A stretch of 39,883 nucleotides of DNA, taken from NCBI GenBank assembly GCA_944320555.1, contig CALUHX010000024.1:1-39883 (forward strand). The letters run 5' to 3'. The translations under genes and the position numbers were made by a program. The notes under the pieces were generated by a model. The model did not search any database, was not told the origin of the DNA, and worked only from the letters and a program-made list of their open reading frames with translations. Of the stretch, positions 1-12,181 are shown piece by piece (within the stretch, counting starts at the first letter, position 1; each line of letters begins with the position of its first letter). Source of the DNA: an uncultured Butyricimonas sp. (GTDB lineage: Bacteria > Bacteroidota > Bacteroidia > Bacteroidales > Marinifilaceae).

Positions 1-75
1 GGCTTGTCGTCACGTTCCTCCTTTTTACTGACATAAGTTTACTCTTTTTAAAGTCAACTTATTTAGGATAAGACA

Positions 76-243
76 CCCACACATATCCCACATATATCCC
101 AGTCATGCCTAATTTAACTACGACTCAGCTCCGAGTTTCCTCCGAGTTATCTCCGAGTTTATTCGAAGAAAAATAGGTCAAAAATCAACGTTTTTTCCTC
201 TACAATCAATGGACAAGTGGGATATGTGTGGGATATGTGTGGG
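76..243. repeat. Inverted arms enclosing direct repeats, all with an 11-bp period
   Basis: Two 26-bp arms (76-101 and 218-243) are inverted copies of each other with one mismatch. Each arm is itself two 11-bp units of the TGGGATATGTG type plus a terminal TGGG. Between them lie three tandem 11-bp units beginning CTCCGAGTT, at 129-137, 140-148 and 151-159. All three blocks therefore repeat about once per DNA helical turn. The element lies beyond the 3' end of the polysaccharide operon. No coding potential was recognised. Function is unknown; a phased protein-binding site or a mobile-element end are possible. Confidence 0.6.
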
Positions 244-254
244 ACATAAATGAG

Positions 255-316
255 ACACCGATGCTCATCCATTCTCCTTCCTCTTTTTCGAGGACGGCGT
301 CGATGAACATCGGTGT
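255..316. repeat. 15-bp inverted repeat downstream of the ABC-F gene
   Basis: The arms 255-269 and 302-316 pair at 14 of 15 positions around a 32-nt loop. It lies shortly downstream of the ABC-F stop codon and could fold as a hairpin in the operon transcript. No clear U-tract follows on the minus strand, so a role as a classical terminator is doubtful. Confidence 0.45.
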
Positions 317-328
317 CCGGCGTTTTAA

Positions 329-360
329 GTTCCAACTTCCCAAAAAGGGAATGTCGGAAC
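329..360 (-). terminator. Imperfect hairpin just after the ABC-F stop codon
   Basis: GTTCC at 329-333 pairs with GGAAC at 356-360, and TCCC pairs with GGGA around an A-rich loop, with bulged positions between. It starts about ten bases after the ABC-F stop on the minus strand. There is no uninterrupted T-run, so this is only a candidate for the operon end or an RNA 3'-end stabiliser. Confidence 0.3.
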
Positions 361-369
361 ACGCAGGCG

Positions 370-2861
<2,492 letters not shown>

Positions 2862-2878
2862 TCTTTTACTTCTTAAAA

Positions 2879-4792
2879 TTAGTGTTTATCATATTTCTCA
2901 AATTCTGAATTACGACTGACAAATTCCGGCACGATGGCCTTCATAAGCCTCACCATAGCCGGGATGTCGACCCGGACCGCCAATTCGTTCAGCTTGTCGA
3001 TTTCCGGCACTATTTCTTCATAATCGTATTCCTGCACTTTGGCCACGCGGATTTTCTCGTGCGTGGTCGGCAAAGTGTTTTCCTTGTTGCTCAAAAGTTC
3101 CTCATACAGTTTCTCGCCCGGGCGCAGACCGGTGTAGACGATGGAGATGTCTTTGTCCGGGACGAATCCGGAAAGCTCTATCATCCGCCTGGCCATGTCG
3201 GCAATCTTGACCGGCTTGCCCATCTCGAAGATGTAAATCTCTCCCCCCTGCCCCATGGTGCCCGCCTCCATCACCAAGCGGCAAGCCTCCGGGATAGTCA
3301 TGAAATAACGGATGATGTCGGGATGCGTCACCGTCACCGGACCTCCGTTGCGAATCTGTTCCCTGAACCGGGGGATGACGGAGCCGTTGGAGCCCAACAC
3401 GTTGCCGAAACGGGTGGTAATGAAGCGAGTGTGCCCCGGACGCTTCCCGTCCCGGATGGCCACGCTCAAGCTCTGCACGTAGATTTCCGCCAGACGCTTG
3501 GAAGCCCCCATGACATTGGTGGGATTCACCGCCTTGTCTGTGGACACCATGACAAAACGCTCCACGCCGTATTTCACGGCGTAATCAGCCACATTGCGAG
3601 TGCCGGCCACATTGACCCTCACCGCCTCGCACGGATTAAGCTCCATAAGGGGCACATGCTTGTAGGCGGCGGCGTGGAACACAACCTGCGGGTGATAATT
3701 GCGGAACACGAAATCGACGCGTTCCGGCGACCGCACGTCGCCGATGACGGGGACAAAAGGCACCTCCGGATACTTGTCCGTGAACTCCAGTTGAATATTG
3801 TGCATCGGGGTCTCCGCCGAATCCAAGAACACCAGCTGTTTTACCTTGAAACGGGTCAACTGACGGCAAAGCTCGCTGCCAATCGAGCCGGCGGCTCCCG
3901 TGACCATGACGACTTTCCCATCCAGCCCGGCCGCGATTTCCTCCATGTTAATTTTGATTTCCTCCCGGCCCAACAAGTCTTCCAAGTGTATTTCTTTCAT
4001 GCGAGAACGGTTGTCGTTCCCGCTGTTCAAATCTTCCACGGAAGGCAGAAGCAACATTTCGATGTTGTGCCTCTGGCAATAAGTCATCAGGCGAGAGCGT
4101 TCCTCCTGGGCGGCAGCATAGTCGGGAAACACGACACAATCCACCTTCAAATCCCGAACGACGCGCATGAAAGATTCTTCGTTTATCGCGAAATAGACGG
4201 CTTCCCCGGATAACCGCAAATGCTTGTAGCGCTTGCCAATCACAAGATAACCGACCACTTTGTAAGAAGGCAGGAAATTGTTGGACAAAGCCATATTCAA
4301 GGCCGCGCTTTGATCGTCCATACCATATATCAGCACGCGCTTCAAATGACCCGCCATCGATTTTTTCAAAAAGTCGTAAAGTGACACCAGGACAACCCTC
4401 ACGGAAACCAGGACGACCGTCGACGTCATCATGTCCAACAAGGCCCCAAGTATCAGCTGCTTCGTCGAAAGCGCCATCAGAATCGTGTTCACCAATGGAT
4501 ACAACACGATGACTTTCAACAGCATGGCGCATCCAATCCTCCAGATTTCCCGCAACGTGGTGAAACGCAACACGACCCGAAAGGTACGGAACATCGCAAA
4601 AGACACCCCGCTGACCAGAACGGTCAGAACGGCCAGATTGCCAAAGGCCACCCAGTCTATCGCTTCTTCTCTCAGATACCGGACAAAACAATAGGCGAAA
4701 AGCGTCACTATTGTCGAAAGCAACACATCCATGCTCATTACAATCCAGCGACTAAGATAATTCGCACGGACAATTTTCTCAGTTATTTTCAT
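2879..4792 (-). CDS. WbpM/CapD-type membrane nucleotide-sugar 4,6-dehydratase (copy 1)
   Basis: A 637-residue protein of the long WbpM class. About four membrane segments occupy residues 15-140, followed by a linker Rossmann region (150-280) and a C-terminal SDR domain. NAD-binding GAAGSIG is at 299-305, STDKAVNPTN follows, and the catalytic YxxxK is replaced by MGASK (428-432), the known signature of WbpM-like UDP-GlcNAc dehydratases. Expected product: UDP-2-acetamido-4-keto-6-deoxyglucose, the precursor of UDP-QuiNAc or UDP-FucNAc. It sits between rfbC and rfbD in the operon. A paralogue lies at 23291-25279. Substrate is inferred from the family. Confidence 0.9.
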   Translation of the reverse strand: MKITEKIVRANYLSRWIVMSMDVLLSTIVTLFAYCFVRYLREEAIDWVAFGNLAVLTVLVSGVSFAMFRTFRVVLRFTTLREIWRIGCAMLLKVIVLYPLVNTILMALSTKQLILGALLDMMTSTVVLVSVRVVLVSLYDFLKKSMAGHLKRVLIYGMDDQSAALNMALSNNFLPSYKVVGYLVIGKRYKHLRLSGEAVYFAINEESFMRVVRDLKVDCVVFPDYAAAQEERSRLMTYCQRHNIEMLLLPSVEDLNSGNDNRSRMKEIHLEDLLGREEIKINMEEIAAGLDGKVVMVTGAAGSIGSELCRQLTRFKVKQLVFLDSAETPMHNIQLEFTDKYPEVPFVPVIGDVRSPERVDFVFRNYHPQVVFHAAAYKHVPLMELNPCEAVRVNVAGTRNVADYAVKYGVERFVMVSTDKAVNPTNVMGASKRLAEIYVQSLSVAIRDGKRPGHTRFITTRFGNVLGSNGSVIPRFREQIRNGGPVTVTHPDIIRYFMTIPEACRLVMEAGTMGQGGEIYIFEMGKPVKIADMARRMIELSGFVPDKDISIVYTGLRPGEKLYEELLSNKENTLPTTHEKIRVAKVQEYDYEEIVPEIDKLNELAVRVDIPAMVRLMKAIVPEFVSRNSEFEKYDKH

Positions 4793-4818
4793 GAGCCTTT
4801 AGTTTTTAATCTTTTGGT

Positions 4819-5364
4819 TTATAGCAAAATGGCATCCCGCAACCCCGGATGGCTTTTATCTTTTTCCGACAAAATAATGTCATCCGCCGGCAAACGCCAG
4901 TCTATTCCCAACGCAGGATCGTCATAGCGAATGGCCCCCTCGTACTCCGGTGCGTAGTAGGCGTCACATTTGTATTGGAAAACGGCCTCCTCGCTCAACA
5001 CGGCGAAACCGTGCGCAAAGCCTTTCGGCAGAAATAGTTGCAATTTGTTTTCCCCCGACAATTCCACCGCCACGTGTTGTCCGAAAGTAGGCGACCCCTG
5101 ACGAATATCCACCGCCACGTCCAGCACCCGTCCCCGCACCACACGCACCAATTTCGCCTGCGTGTAAGGAGGCAACTGGTAATGCAATCCCCGCAACACC
5201 CCGTAACGTGAAGAAGACTCGTTATCCTGAACAAAAACTGTCCGGCAGACCTCCTCCTCGAACCGCCCCGCAGAGAAGCTTTCAAAGAAATATCCCCGGG
5301 AATCCCCGAACACACGCGGCTTTATCAGAACAACTCCCTCTATGTTTGTTTTAATGATTTCCAT
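4819..5364 (-). CDS. rfbC: dTDP-4-dehydrorhamnose 3,5-epimerase
   Basis: Third step of dTDP-L-rhamnose synthesis: double epimerisation at C3 and C5 of dTDP-4-keto-6-deoxyglucose. The 181 residues match the family length. The cupin fold is shown by RGLHYQ with the catalytic His61, Lys71 (QAKLVRV), the FLPKGFAHGF segment (111-120) and the YKCDAYY region with the active-site Tyr near 131. It lies 11 bp downstream of rfbB and just upstream of the WbpM-like gene. Confidence 0.95.
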   Translation of the reverse strand: MEIIKTNIEGVVLIKPRVFGDSRGYFFESFSAGRFEEEVCRTVFVQDNESSSRYGVLRGLHYQLPPYTQAKLVRVVRGRVLDVAVDIRQGSPTFGQHVAVELSGENKLQLFLPKGFAHGFAVLSEEAVFQYKCDAYYAPEYEGAIRYDDPALGIDWRLPADDIILSEKDKSHPGLRDAILL

Positions 5365-5375
5365 ATCGCTGTTTT

Positions 5376-6428
5376 CTACTTATGATACATTTCCTCATAA
5401 TATTTCAAGTAATCTCCGCTTGTCACGTTGTCCAACCAATCCTGATGGTCCAGATACCACCTCACGGTCTTTTCAATGCCTTCCTCAAATTGAAGGGAAG
5501 GCGACCACCCCAGCTCCCGGTGCAATTTGGATGAATCTATCGCATAACGCAAGTCATGTCCGGCCCGATCCCGCACGAAAGTGATCAGACAGGAGGAAGC
5601 GCCCTCCGCCCTGCCCAGCAAACGATCAGTGACGCCGACAAGCAGCCGCACCAAGTCTATGTTTCTCCACTCGTTAAAACCGCCGATATTATAGGTGTCC
5701 CCCACTTTTCCCTGATGAAATATGAGGTCTATCGCCCGGACATGATCCTCCACATACAACCAATCCCGCACGTTCTCCCCCGTGCCGTAAACGGGCAAGG
5801 ATTTATTATGACGGATGTTGTTGATGAACAAGGGTATCAATTTCTCCGGGAACTGATAGGGCCCGTAATTGTTGGAACAATTGGATATTTTGACGGGCAG
5901 GCCGTAAGTGTCGTGGTAAGCCCGCACGAAATGGTCGGAAGACGCCTTGGAGGCCGAATAGGGCGAATGGGGATTGTACCTCGTGGTCTCGACAAAAAAA
6001 GAACCGTCGTTTTCCAACGCTCCATACACTTCGTCCGTCGAGACATGGTAGAACAGCTTCCCCTCAAACCGCCCGTCCCAAGCCAGCCTGGCCGCCTGCA
6101 ACAAGGCCAACGTGCCCATGACGTTCGTCCGGGCGAAGGCAAAGGGGTCTTTTATGGAACGGTCGACATGGCTTTCCGCCGCCAGATGAATGACCGCGTC
6201 CACGCCGTAATCGGCGAACACCTGCCTCATCTGCTCGAAATCGCATATGTCACCTTTGACAAACCGATAATTGGGCTTGTCCTCCACATCTTTCAAATTG
6301 GCCAGGTTGCCGGCATAAGTCAACTTGTCCAAATTGACGACTCGGTATCCCGGATATTTGTTCACCATCAAACGGACCAAATGCGAACCTATAAAACCGG
6401 CTCCGCCGGTAATCAATATTGTTTTCAT
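5376..6428 (-). CDS. rfbB: dTDP-glucose 4,6-dehydratase
   Basis: Second step of the rhamnose pathway: NAD-dependent conversion of dTDP-glucose to dTDP-4-keto-6-deoxyglucose. From the chosen ATG at 6428 the protein has 350 residues. It begins directly with the Rossmann motif (GGAGFIG, residues 8-14), then shows the catalytic Thr-Asp-Glu (131-133 in STDEVYG) and Tyr157/Lys161 (YSASK). This start is preferred over an in-frame ATG at 6458 because it follows an AAAGGAAAAG ribosome-binding sequence and the longer form would overlap rfbA. Confidence 0.95.
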   Translation of the reverse strand: MKTILITGGAGFIGSHLVRLMVNKYPGYRVVNLDKLTYAGNLANLKDVEDKPNYRFVKGDICDFEQMRQVFADYGVDAVIHLAAESHVDRSIKDPFAFARTNVMGTLALLQAARLAWDGRFEGKLFYHVSTDEVYGALENDGSFFVETTRYNPHSPYSASKASSDHFVRAYHDTYGLPVKISNCSNNYGPYQFPEKLIPLFINNIRHNKSLPVYGTGENVRDWLYVEDHVRAIDLIFHQGKVGDTYNIGGFNEWRNIDLVRLLVGVTDRLLGRAEGASSCLITFVRDRAGHDLRYAIDSSKLHRELGWSPSLQFEEGIEKTVRWYLDHQDWLDNVTSGDYLKYYEEMYHK

Positions 6429-6442
6429 ACGCTTTTCCTTTA

Positions 6443-7342
6443 TTATATCATGACGCAATCCCTACCCTGCTCCAACAACCTCAACAGATATTGGCCGTAT
6501 TGATTCTTGGCCATGGGCTGGGCCACTTGGCGCAACCGCTCCGCCGTAATCCACCCTTGATTGTAGGCGATTTCCTCCAAGCAGGCGACTTTCAGTCCCT
6601 GGCGTTTTTCTATGACTTCCACAAAGGTGGATGCCTCCGCCAAGGAATCGTGCGTGCCCGTGTCCAGCCAAGCGAAACCGCGTCCCAACAATTGCATTTT
6701 CAAGTTTTTCCTCTCAAGATATATCTGATTGACACTCGTGATTTCCAATTCTCCCCGGGCGGACGGTTTCAACGTCTTGACCACTTGCACCACATCGTTC
6801 GGATAAAAATACAAGCCGACCACCGCATAGTTGGATTTGGGGCAAGCGGGTTTTTCCTCAATGCTCAACACGTTTCCGTCCCGATCGAACTCCGCCACCC
6901 CGTAGCGCTCAGGGTCGCTGACCCAATAACCGAAAACGGTGGCCATGCCTTCCTTTTGCAATGCCGCCACCGCGTTCCGCAACATGCCGGTAAAGTGTTG
7001 CCCGTAGAAAATATTGTCCCCGAGCACCATGCACACGTCGTCCGTCCCTATGAACTCTTCCCCGATGAGGAAGGCTTGCGCCAATCCTTCGGGACGAGGC
7101 TGCTCCGCATAGCTGAACCGAACTCCGTAATCCTCGCCGTCACCCAGCAAGCGACGGAACCCCGGCAAATCCTGAGGCGTGGAAATGACAAGAATGTCCC
7201 GGATTCCCGCCAACATCAAAACCGAAACCGGATAATAAATCATCGGCTTGTCGTATATCGGCAACAATTGCTTCGACACTCCTTTCGTGATGGGATACAA
7301 ACGTGTTCCCGCTCCTCCTGCTAATACAATCCCTTTCATCAT
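6443..7342 (-). CDS. rfbA: glucose-1-phosphate thymidylyltransferase
   Basis: First enzyme of dTDP-L-rhamnose synthesis, joining glucose-1-phosphate and dTTP. At 299 residues it has the normal RmlA length. The N-terminal nucleotidyltransferase motif GGAGTRLYP is at about residues 8-16, and later segments such as [10 protein letters not shown] and EEKP are typical of the short RmlA class. Two adjacent ATG codons (7342 and 7339) are possible starts. It lies 34 bp downstream of the nucleotide-sugar dehydrogenase and leads the rfbA-rfbB-rfbC run. Confidence 0.95.
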   Translation of the reverse strand: MMKGIVLAGGAGTRLYPITKGVSKQLLPIYDKPMIYYPVSVLMLAGIRDILVISTPQDLPGFRRLLGDGEDYGVRFSYAEQPRPEGLAQAFLIGEEFIGTDDVCMVLGDNIFYGQHFTGMLRNAVAALQKEGMATVFGYWVSDPERYGVAEFDRDGNVLSIEEKPACPKSNYAVVGLYFYPNDVVQVVKTLKPSARGELEITSVNQIYLERKNLKMQLLGRGFAWLDTGTHDSLAEASTFVEVIEKRQGLKVACLEEIAYNQGWITAERLRQVAQPMAKNQYGQYLLRLLEQGRDCVMI

Positions 7343-7376
7343 TTTACAATCGTATTTGGACGCGAAGTTATTATTT

Positions 7377-8666
7377 TTACAGGCTCCAGTACTTCATTCG
7401 ATGGATTTTTCCTCGATACATGCCTTTAACGTCTCCCAACACGGCGTTCTCCCCCGCCAAGCCGACAAAATACTCCTCGTCCAAACGCTCGTATTCCCTA
7501 TGCGCGACGGCCACTATCACCGCGTCGTAATCTTTCCTCGGTTTCTCTATCAACCGGATTCCGTATTCCCGCCGCACCTCTTCCACATCCGCGTAAGGGT
7601 CCATCACGTCCACGTCCACGCCAAAGTCTTCCAACTCGTTCACAATGTCGACAACCTTGGAGTTGCGGATGTCTGACACATTCTCCTTGAATGTCACACC
7701 CATCACCAAAGCCCTGGCTCCCAAAATATTTTTGCCCATGGATATCATCTTCTTCACGATTTTCTTGGCGATGTACCCTCCCATGGAATCGTTCACAAAA
7801 CGACCGGCGTTAATCATCTGAGGATGATATTTCAACTCTTTGGCCTTATGAACCAAGTAGTAAGGATCGACCCCGATGCAATGGCCACCGACCAAACCCG
7901 GATAGAACTTCAAAAAGTTCCATTTTGTCCCCGCCGCCTCCAACACGTCATAGGTGTTTATGCCAATGCGGCTGAATATGATGGACAACTCGTTCATCAG
8001 AGCGATGTTCACGTCCCGCTGTGTGTTCTCGATGATTTTGGCCGCTTCCGCCACCTTTATGCCCGGCGCCCGGTGGACTCCGGCTTGCACCACCAGTTCG
8101 TACACCTTGGCCACCGTCTCCAATGCCTGGGCGTCGCATCCGGAAACGACTTTCTTGGTGTTGACCAGCGTGTGCACCTTGTCGCCCGGATTGATGCGTT
8201 CCGGAGAATAACCTATCTTAAAATCGACACCGGCCTTCAATCCGGACACTTCCTCCAAGACGGGAAGGCAGTCGTCCTCCGTGCATCCGGGATAAACCGT
8301 GGACTCAAATACCACGTAGTCACCTCTCTTAAGAGCCATCCCCACGGTACGGGAAGCCGCCAGCAACGGATTCAAATCCGGTTGGTTGAAACGGTCTATC
8401 GGAGTGGGAACGGCCACAATGAAAAAAGAAGCCTCCCGCAACACATCTATCGAAGATGTGAAATTTATATCGCATCCTCCAAAAGCCTCCCGCCCCAACT
8501 CGCCGCACGGGTCTATCCCCTGGCGCATTTTGGCCAATCGGCTTTCATTGATGTCAAAACCGATGACGGATATCTTTTTCGCAAATTCCAAGGCTATCGG
8601 CAACCCCACATACCCCAACCCCACCAAAGCCAGTTTCGCTTTTTTTTCCAACAATTCTTTATACAT
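7377..8666 (-). CDS. UDP-N-acetylhexosamine 6-dehydrogenase (TviB/WbpO/WbpA family)
   Basis: It oxidises C6 of a UDP-HexNAc to the uronic acid in two NAD-dependent steps. From the ATG at 8666 (preferred because GLGYVGLP then falls at residues 16-23 and a purine-rich site precedes it) the protein is 429 residues. The ESTVYPG segment is at 121-127 and the nucleophile is Cys263 in GGHCIGVDP. Sequence style is closest to TviB/WbpO, but the neighbouring WbpB suggests a WbpA-like role giving UDP-GlcNAcA. The exact UDP-sugar cannot be set from sequence alone. Confidence 0.85.
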   Translation of the reverse strand: MYKELLEKKAKLALVGLGYVGLPIALEFAKKISVIGFDINESRLAKMRQGIDPCGELGREAFGGCDINFTSSIDVLREASFFIVAVPTPIDRFNQPDLNPLLAASRTVGMALKRGDYVVFESTVYPGCTEDDCLPVLEEVSGLKAGVDFKIGYSPERINPGDKVHTLVNTKKVVSGCDAQALETVAKVYELVVQAGVHRAPGIKVAEAAKIIENTQRDVNIALMNELSIIFSRIGINTYDVLEAAGTKWNFLKFYPGLVGGHCIGVDPYYLVHKAKELKYHPQMINAGRFVNDSMGGYIAKKIVKKMISMGKNILGARALVMGVTFKENVSDIRNSKVVDIVNELEDFGVDVDVMDPYADVEEVRREYGIRLIEKPRKDYDAVIVAVAHREYERLDEEYFVGLAGENAVLGDVKGMYRGKIHRMKYWSL

Positions 8667-8685
8667 AATCGGCTCGTTTTTCCTT

Positions 8686-9081
8686 CTATTCCAAAATGTC
8701 GTCTTTTCCAAGAGGCTGATAAGGGCCGTCTTTCACTTCAAATATCACGGTCCCCGACTCCAAGACCTCCAGCGTGTGCCACTGTCCTTTAGGAATATGA
8801 ACGCCATAGTTTCCTTCCCGGGGATCCAGCAAGAACGTCTCAAGCAATCGCTTCCTGTCATCATAGAACAACACCTTTATCACGCCCCGCAAGACAAGAT
8901 AGGTCTCCGCCGTCTGGCAGTGCCGGTGCACCGGCAGCACGGTGCCCGGCTCCAAAGCGTTCAGCAACCGTTGCGCTTTCGCGTCCAACGTCTCGTGGAA
9001 ATTATAATTCATTCTCAATCTCGGGCTTCTTTTGGCCTCGCCGGTCACCCGGTCCAACAGTTCTTCATTGATTAGCGCCAT
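8686..9081 (-). CDS. Small cupin metalloprotein, WbuC family
   Basis: A 131-residue single-domain cupin. The start at 9081 is chosen because a strong AGGAGG site lies directly upstream; the frame stays open to 9222 but the added part is out-of-frame WbpB sequence. Visible motifs are PVHRHCQTAETYLVLRG (metal-binding His residues and Glu) and a second cupin half with HIPKGQWH. WbuC-family proteins recur in O-antigen and capsule loci, and their biochemical role is unproven. It lies between WbpB and the nucleotide-sugar dehydrogenase, so a link to the amino-uronic acid sugar is plausible. Confidence 0.8.
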   Translation of the reverse strand: MALINEELLDRVTGEAKRSPRLRMNYNFHETLDAKAQRLLNALEPGTVLPVHRHCQTAETYLVLRGVIKVLFYDDRKRLLETFLLDPREGNYGVHIPKGQWHTLEVLESGTVIFEVKDGPYQPLGKDDILE

Positions 9082-9107
9082 GATTTTCCTCCTTTGTTCA
9101 TTTGTCG

Positions 9108-10103
<996 letters not shown>

Positions 10104-10147
10104 CTAACGATTTTCAAAATTACTATTTTTAATCTTATCTTGCCCCT

Positions 10148-10717
10148 TTATCGCCTCCCATTTTTCAATTTACCTTTCAAGGCACGCAATTTGTCCTGGA
10201 CAATCCGCCGTTCTTCTTTCGTGCACCCCACCCGATACACAACTGTCAACACTGACAAACGAGACATTGCGCAAACCGCAAAAAACGAGGAAATGCCCAA
10301 CACAGTGCTGCACAACGAGAACTGGAACACCCAGCGGGCCGCCCACATCCGCTCAGCCGGAATGTTCAATTCCTTTTCAAGGAACCACAGGCCGACCGTC
10401 TCCCCAAACAGCAAAATAATCAGGGCGAGGCCGATGTGTATCGCCATAATCACGCTGAACACATGCCGCGTCTTCTCCGGATTGCCCCCTGCCAGCTCGT
10501 AAGTGATGTATCGGGAAGACGCCCCGCTGAGCGACGCGTTCAGGAAACCCATCATGGCCACCACGCCGCCCACCACGTTATAAATGCCAAAATCGCTTTC
10601 CCCGAGCGTGGCCAGCACCACCCTGGAGGTGTACAAACTGACCAGCATGGAAACAAGCATCCGGATATACAACATCAAAGTGTTCTTGGCTATGCGTTTA
10701 CTCTTGTCCGACGTCAT
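10148..10717 (-). CDS. Wzx-type flippase with large internal in-frame deletion (probably non-functional)
   Basis: Only 189 residues, against about 480-510 for Bacteroidota polysaccharide flippases. Residues 1 to about 143 look like a native flippase N-terminus (four hydrophobic helices, LGESDFGIYNVVGG, SRYITYELAGGN). From about residue 150 the expected helices are absent and the protein goes straight to a basic tail (TKEERRIVQDKLRALKGKLK) that resembles the normal flippase C-terminus. I infer removal of about 300 codons with the frame kept; the junction is near 10240-10290. With four or five helices instead of twelve to fourteen it should not flip lipid-linked oligosaccharide. It is the first gene after the promoter at 10742-10773. 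Confidence 0.75.
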   Translation of the reverse strand: MTSDKSKRIAKNTLMLYIRMLVSMLVSLYTSRVVLATLGESDFGIYNVVGGVVAMMGFLNASLSGASSRYITYELAGGNPEKTRHVFSVIMAIHIGLALIILLFGETVGLWFLEKELNIPAERMWAARWVFQFSLCSTVLGISSFFAVCAMSRLSVLTVVYRVGCTKEERRIVQDKLRALKGKLKNGRR

Positions 10718-10741
10718 TCTACATGCATAATATCAACCGTC

Positions 10742-10773
10742 CAAAGATATTGAATTTACCTTTATCCCGCAAA
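10742..10773 (-). promoter_or_regulatory. Bacteroidota-type promoter (TTTG-N20-TATCTTTG)
   Basis: On the minus strand TTTG (10773-10770) is followed after exactly 20 bases by TATCTTTG (10749-10742), matching the -33/-7 consensus of the Bacteroidota primary sigma factor. Transcription would begin about 20 bases before the flippase ATG at 10717 and could run through WbpB, the sugar genes and the ABC-F gene, since no strong terminator was seen downstream to position 370. Confidence 0.6.
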
Positions 10774-10922
10774 CAGAAAAATCCACGAATCCTATCGCAA
10801 AACTCAAAGCAATTTCATCAATCCACTTTCTCATTTTTCTCCTCGACAAAACAACTCCACATTATCATTCGACATTCTTAATTCATTGAAAATAATCATA
10901 TCCTGAAATGAAGTGGGCCACT

Positions 10923-10967
10923 CGCAAACAAACGAAACGCACTGCTTCTTTCAGAGGAGCAATGCGT
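10923..10967 (-). terminator. Probable terminator after the WecA-like gene
   Basis: ACGCACTGCT (10937-10946) and AGCAATGCGT (10958-10967) form an imperfect 10-bp stem with a short loop. On the minus strand it is followed by the T-rich run TTCGTTTGTTTG. It lies about 110 bp past the stop of the WecA-like gene and upstream of the promoter at 10742-10773, so it would separate the two transcription units. The rest of the 10718-11077 gap is AT-rich with no recognisable gene. Confidence 0.45.
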
Positions 10968-11077
10968 ACATATTTTAATTTTCTCTATGTTCAATCAGGT
11001 AAATCAAAGATTAAATCTCATGAGCAACGATTTATCATTCAACCGAATTTCATACGAACATATTGTCAGACAACGCC

Positions 11078-12160
11078 TTACAACAGCATCCGTATTCTCG
11101 ACAAAAAATAACGGAAACGCCCGCGCGTCTCGTTGGCGCTCAACACTTTCACACTGCTCGGCTTCAAACCTTCCACAACCTCCATGACCGAAGCATGCTT
11201 GGCGCAAGCGTCGTGTTCCCGATGCAGGTAAAAATATTTTTCCATAAAAACGACATACACGACAGACAACACGGCCAAACATCCCAGCATATACCAGAAG
11301 CCAAACTCCAGACAATTCAAATAGCCGACTATAATCAGCGCCTGCACCGCCATGTACAAGCCGGAGACCGCCACGTGCGGCACCCGCAGTTCGTTGGCCA
11401 TGATTTGGTACAAATGCTTGCGGTGAGGCTCCCCGATATTCTCATGCAACATCAGCCGGTGCGCGATTGTCAGCACACTATCCACGCCATAGACCGCAAG
11501 AAAAGTCAAATAACTTAAGTCTTGAGTCTCGATAATCAAACGCCCCAGCAAAAACAACACCACGAACGCCATGCTCATGGAACCCACATCACCGGCGAAG
11601 CATCTTGCCTTGGCGCGGAAATTGAACAAGCAGAAAACGCCCGCCGCAATCAACATCACCCATATCAGCCGCCCGTCCACAAAAGGATGGACAAAAGCGT
11701 TCACGTAAGCCAACCCTCCCAAGACGACCACGCTGTAACCTCCCGTGATTCCATTTATGCCGTCCATGAAATTATATGCGTTAATGATGCCCGTGCAGAA
11801 AACAAGCGCCACTACCATCCACCACAAAGGCAATCCTGTCATTCCCCATTCGTAAAACATCAGCAACATCGCCGCGAATTGCACCACCAGCCTCGTCTTC
11901 TGCGACACCATCCGCACATCGTCCACAAAACTGACCGCCGCAATCCCTGTCAACCCGAGCATAAACCACGGACAAGCGAAACCGCTCGTCAAGAAATACA
12001 CCAACATTCCCACGTAAAAAATGATACCCCCTCCCCGCAGCGTGACCCGCGAGTGCGAACTTCGCTCGTTCGGCTTGTCTATAATGTTATACCTGTCGGC
12101 AATCCAAAAATATGCGACTTCCGCAACCAACAATAATAATGCAACTAGTAAATAATACAT
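11078..12160 (-). CDS. WecA/WbpL-like undecaprenyl-phosphate HexNAc-1-phosphate transferase
   Basis: An integral membrane enzyme (360 residues, about ten helices) of the polyprenyl-phosphate glycosyl-1-phosphate transferase superfamily. It would start the repeat unit by moving a sugar-1-phosphate from a UDP-sugar to undecaprenyl phosphate on the cytoplasmic face. Family motifs are clear: RGGGI (42-46), the Asp-Asp pair 80-81 in SFVDD, NAYNFMDGINGI (127-138), FAGDVGS (188-194) and the HRKHLYQ basic loop near 250. The SDR gene directly upstream (21-bp gap) is the pairing seen in WbpV-WbpL loci, suggesting UDP-QuiNAc or UDP-FucNAc as donor. Confidence 0.9.
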   Translation of the reverse strand: MYYLLVALLLLVAEVAYFWIADRYNIIDKPNERSSHSRVTLRGGGIIFYVGMLVYFLTSGFACPWFMLGLTGIAAVSFVDDVRMVSQKTRLVVQFAAMLLMFYEWGMTGLPLWWMVVALVFCTGIINAYNFMDGINGITGGYSVVVLGGLAYVNAFVHPFVDGRLIWVMLIAAGVFCLFNFRAKARCFAGDVGSMSMAFVVLFLLGRLIIETQDLSYLTFLAVYGVDSVLTIAHRLMLHENIGEPHRKHLYQIMANELRVPHVAVSGLYMAVQALIIVGYLNCLEFGFWYMLGCLAVLSVVYVVFMEKYFYLHREHDACAKHASVMEVVEGLKPSSVKVLSANETRGRFRYFLSRIRMLL

Positions 12161-12181
12161 CTCCTACGCTCTTTTTGATTA

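Noticed and set aside
11-23. AAGGAGG followed by GTG on the minus strand at the left edge, possible start of a gene leaving the window
   Set aside because: The spacing between the purine-rich site and GTG is only three bases and too few codons are visible to judge.
129-159. Three CTCCGAGTT units as a CRISPR array
   Set aside because: Units are 9 bp with 2-bp gaps, far too short for repeats and spacers, and there are no cas genes.
10908-11187. Small plus-strand frames in the AT-rich gap before the flippase
   Set aside because: They lack ribosome-binding sites and motifs and overlap the end of the WecA-like gene in the opposite direction.
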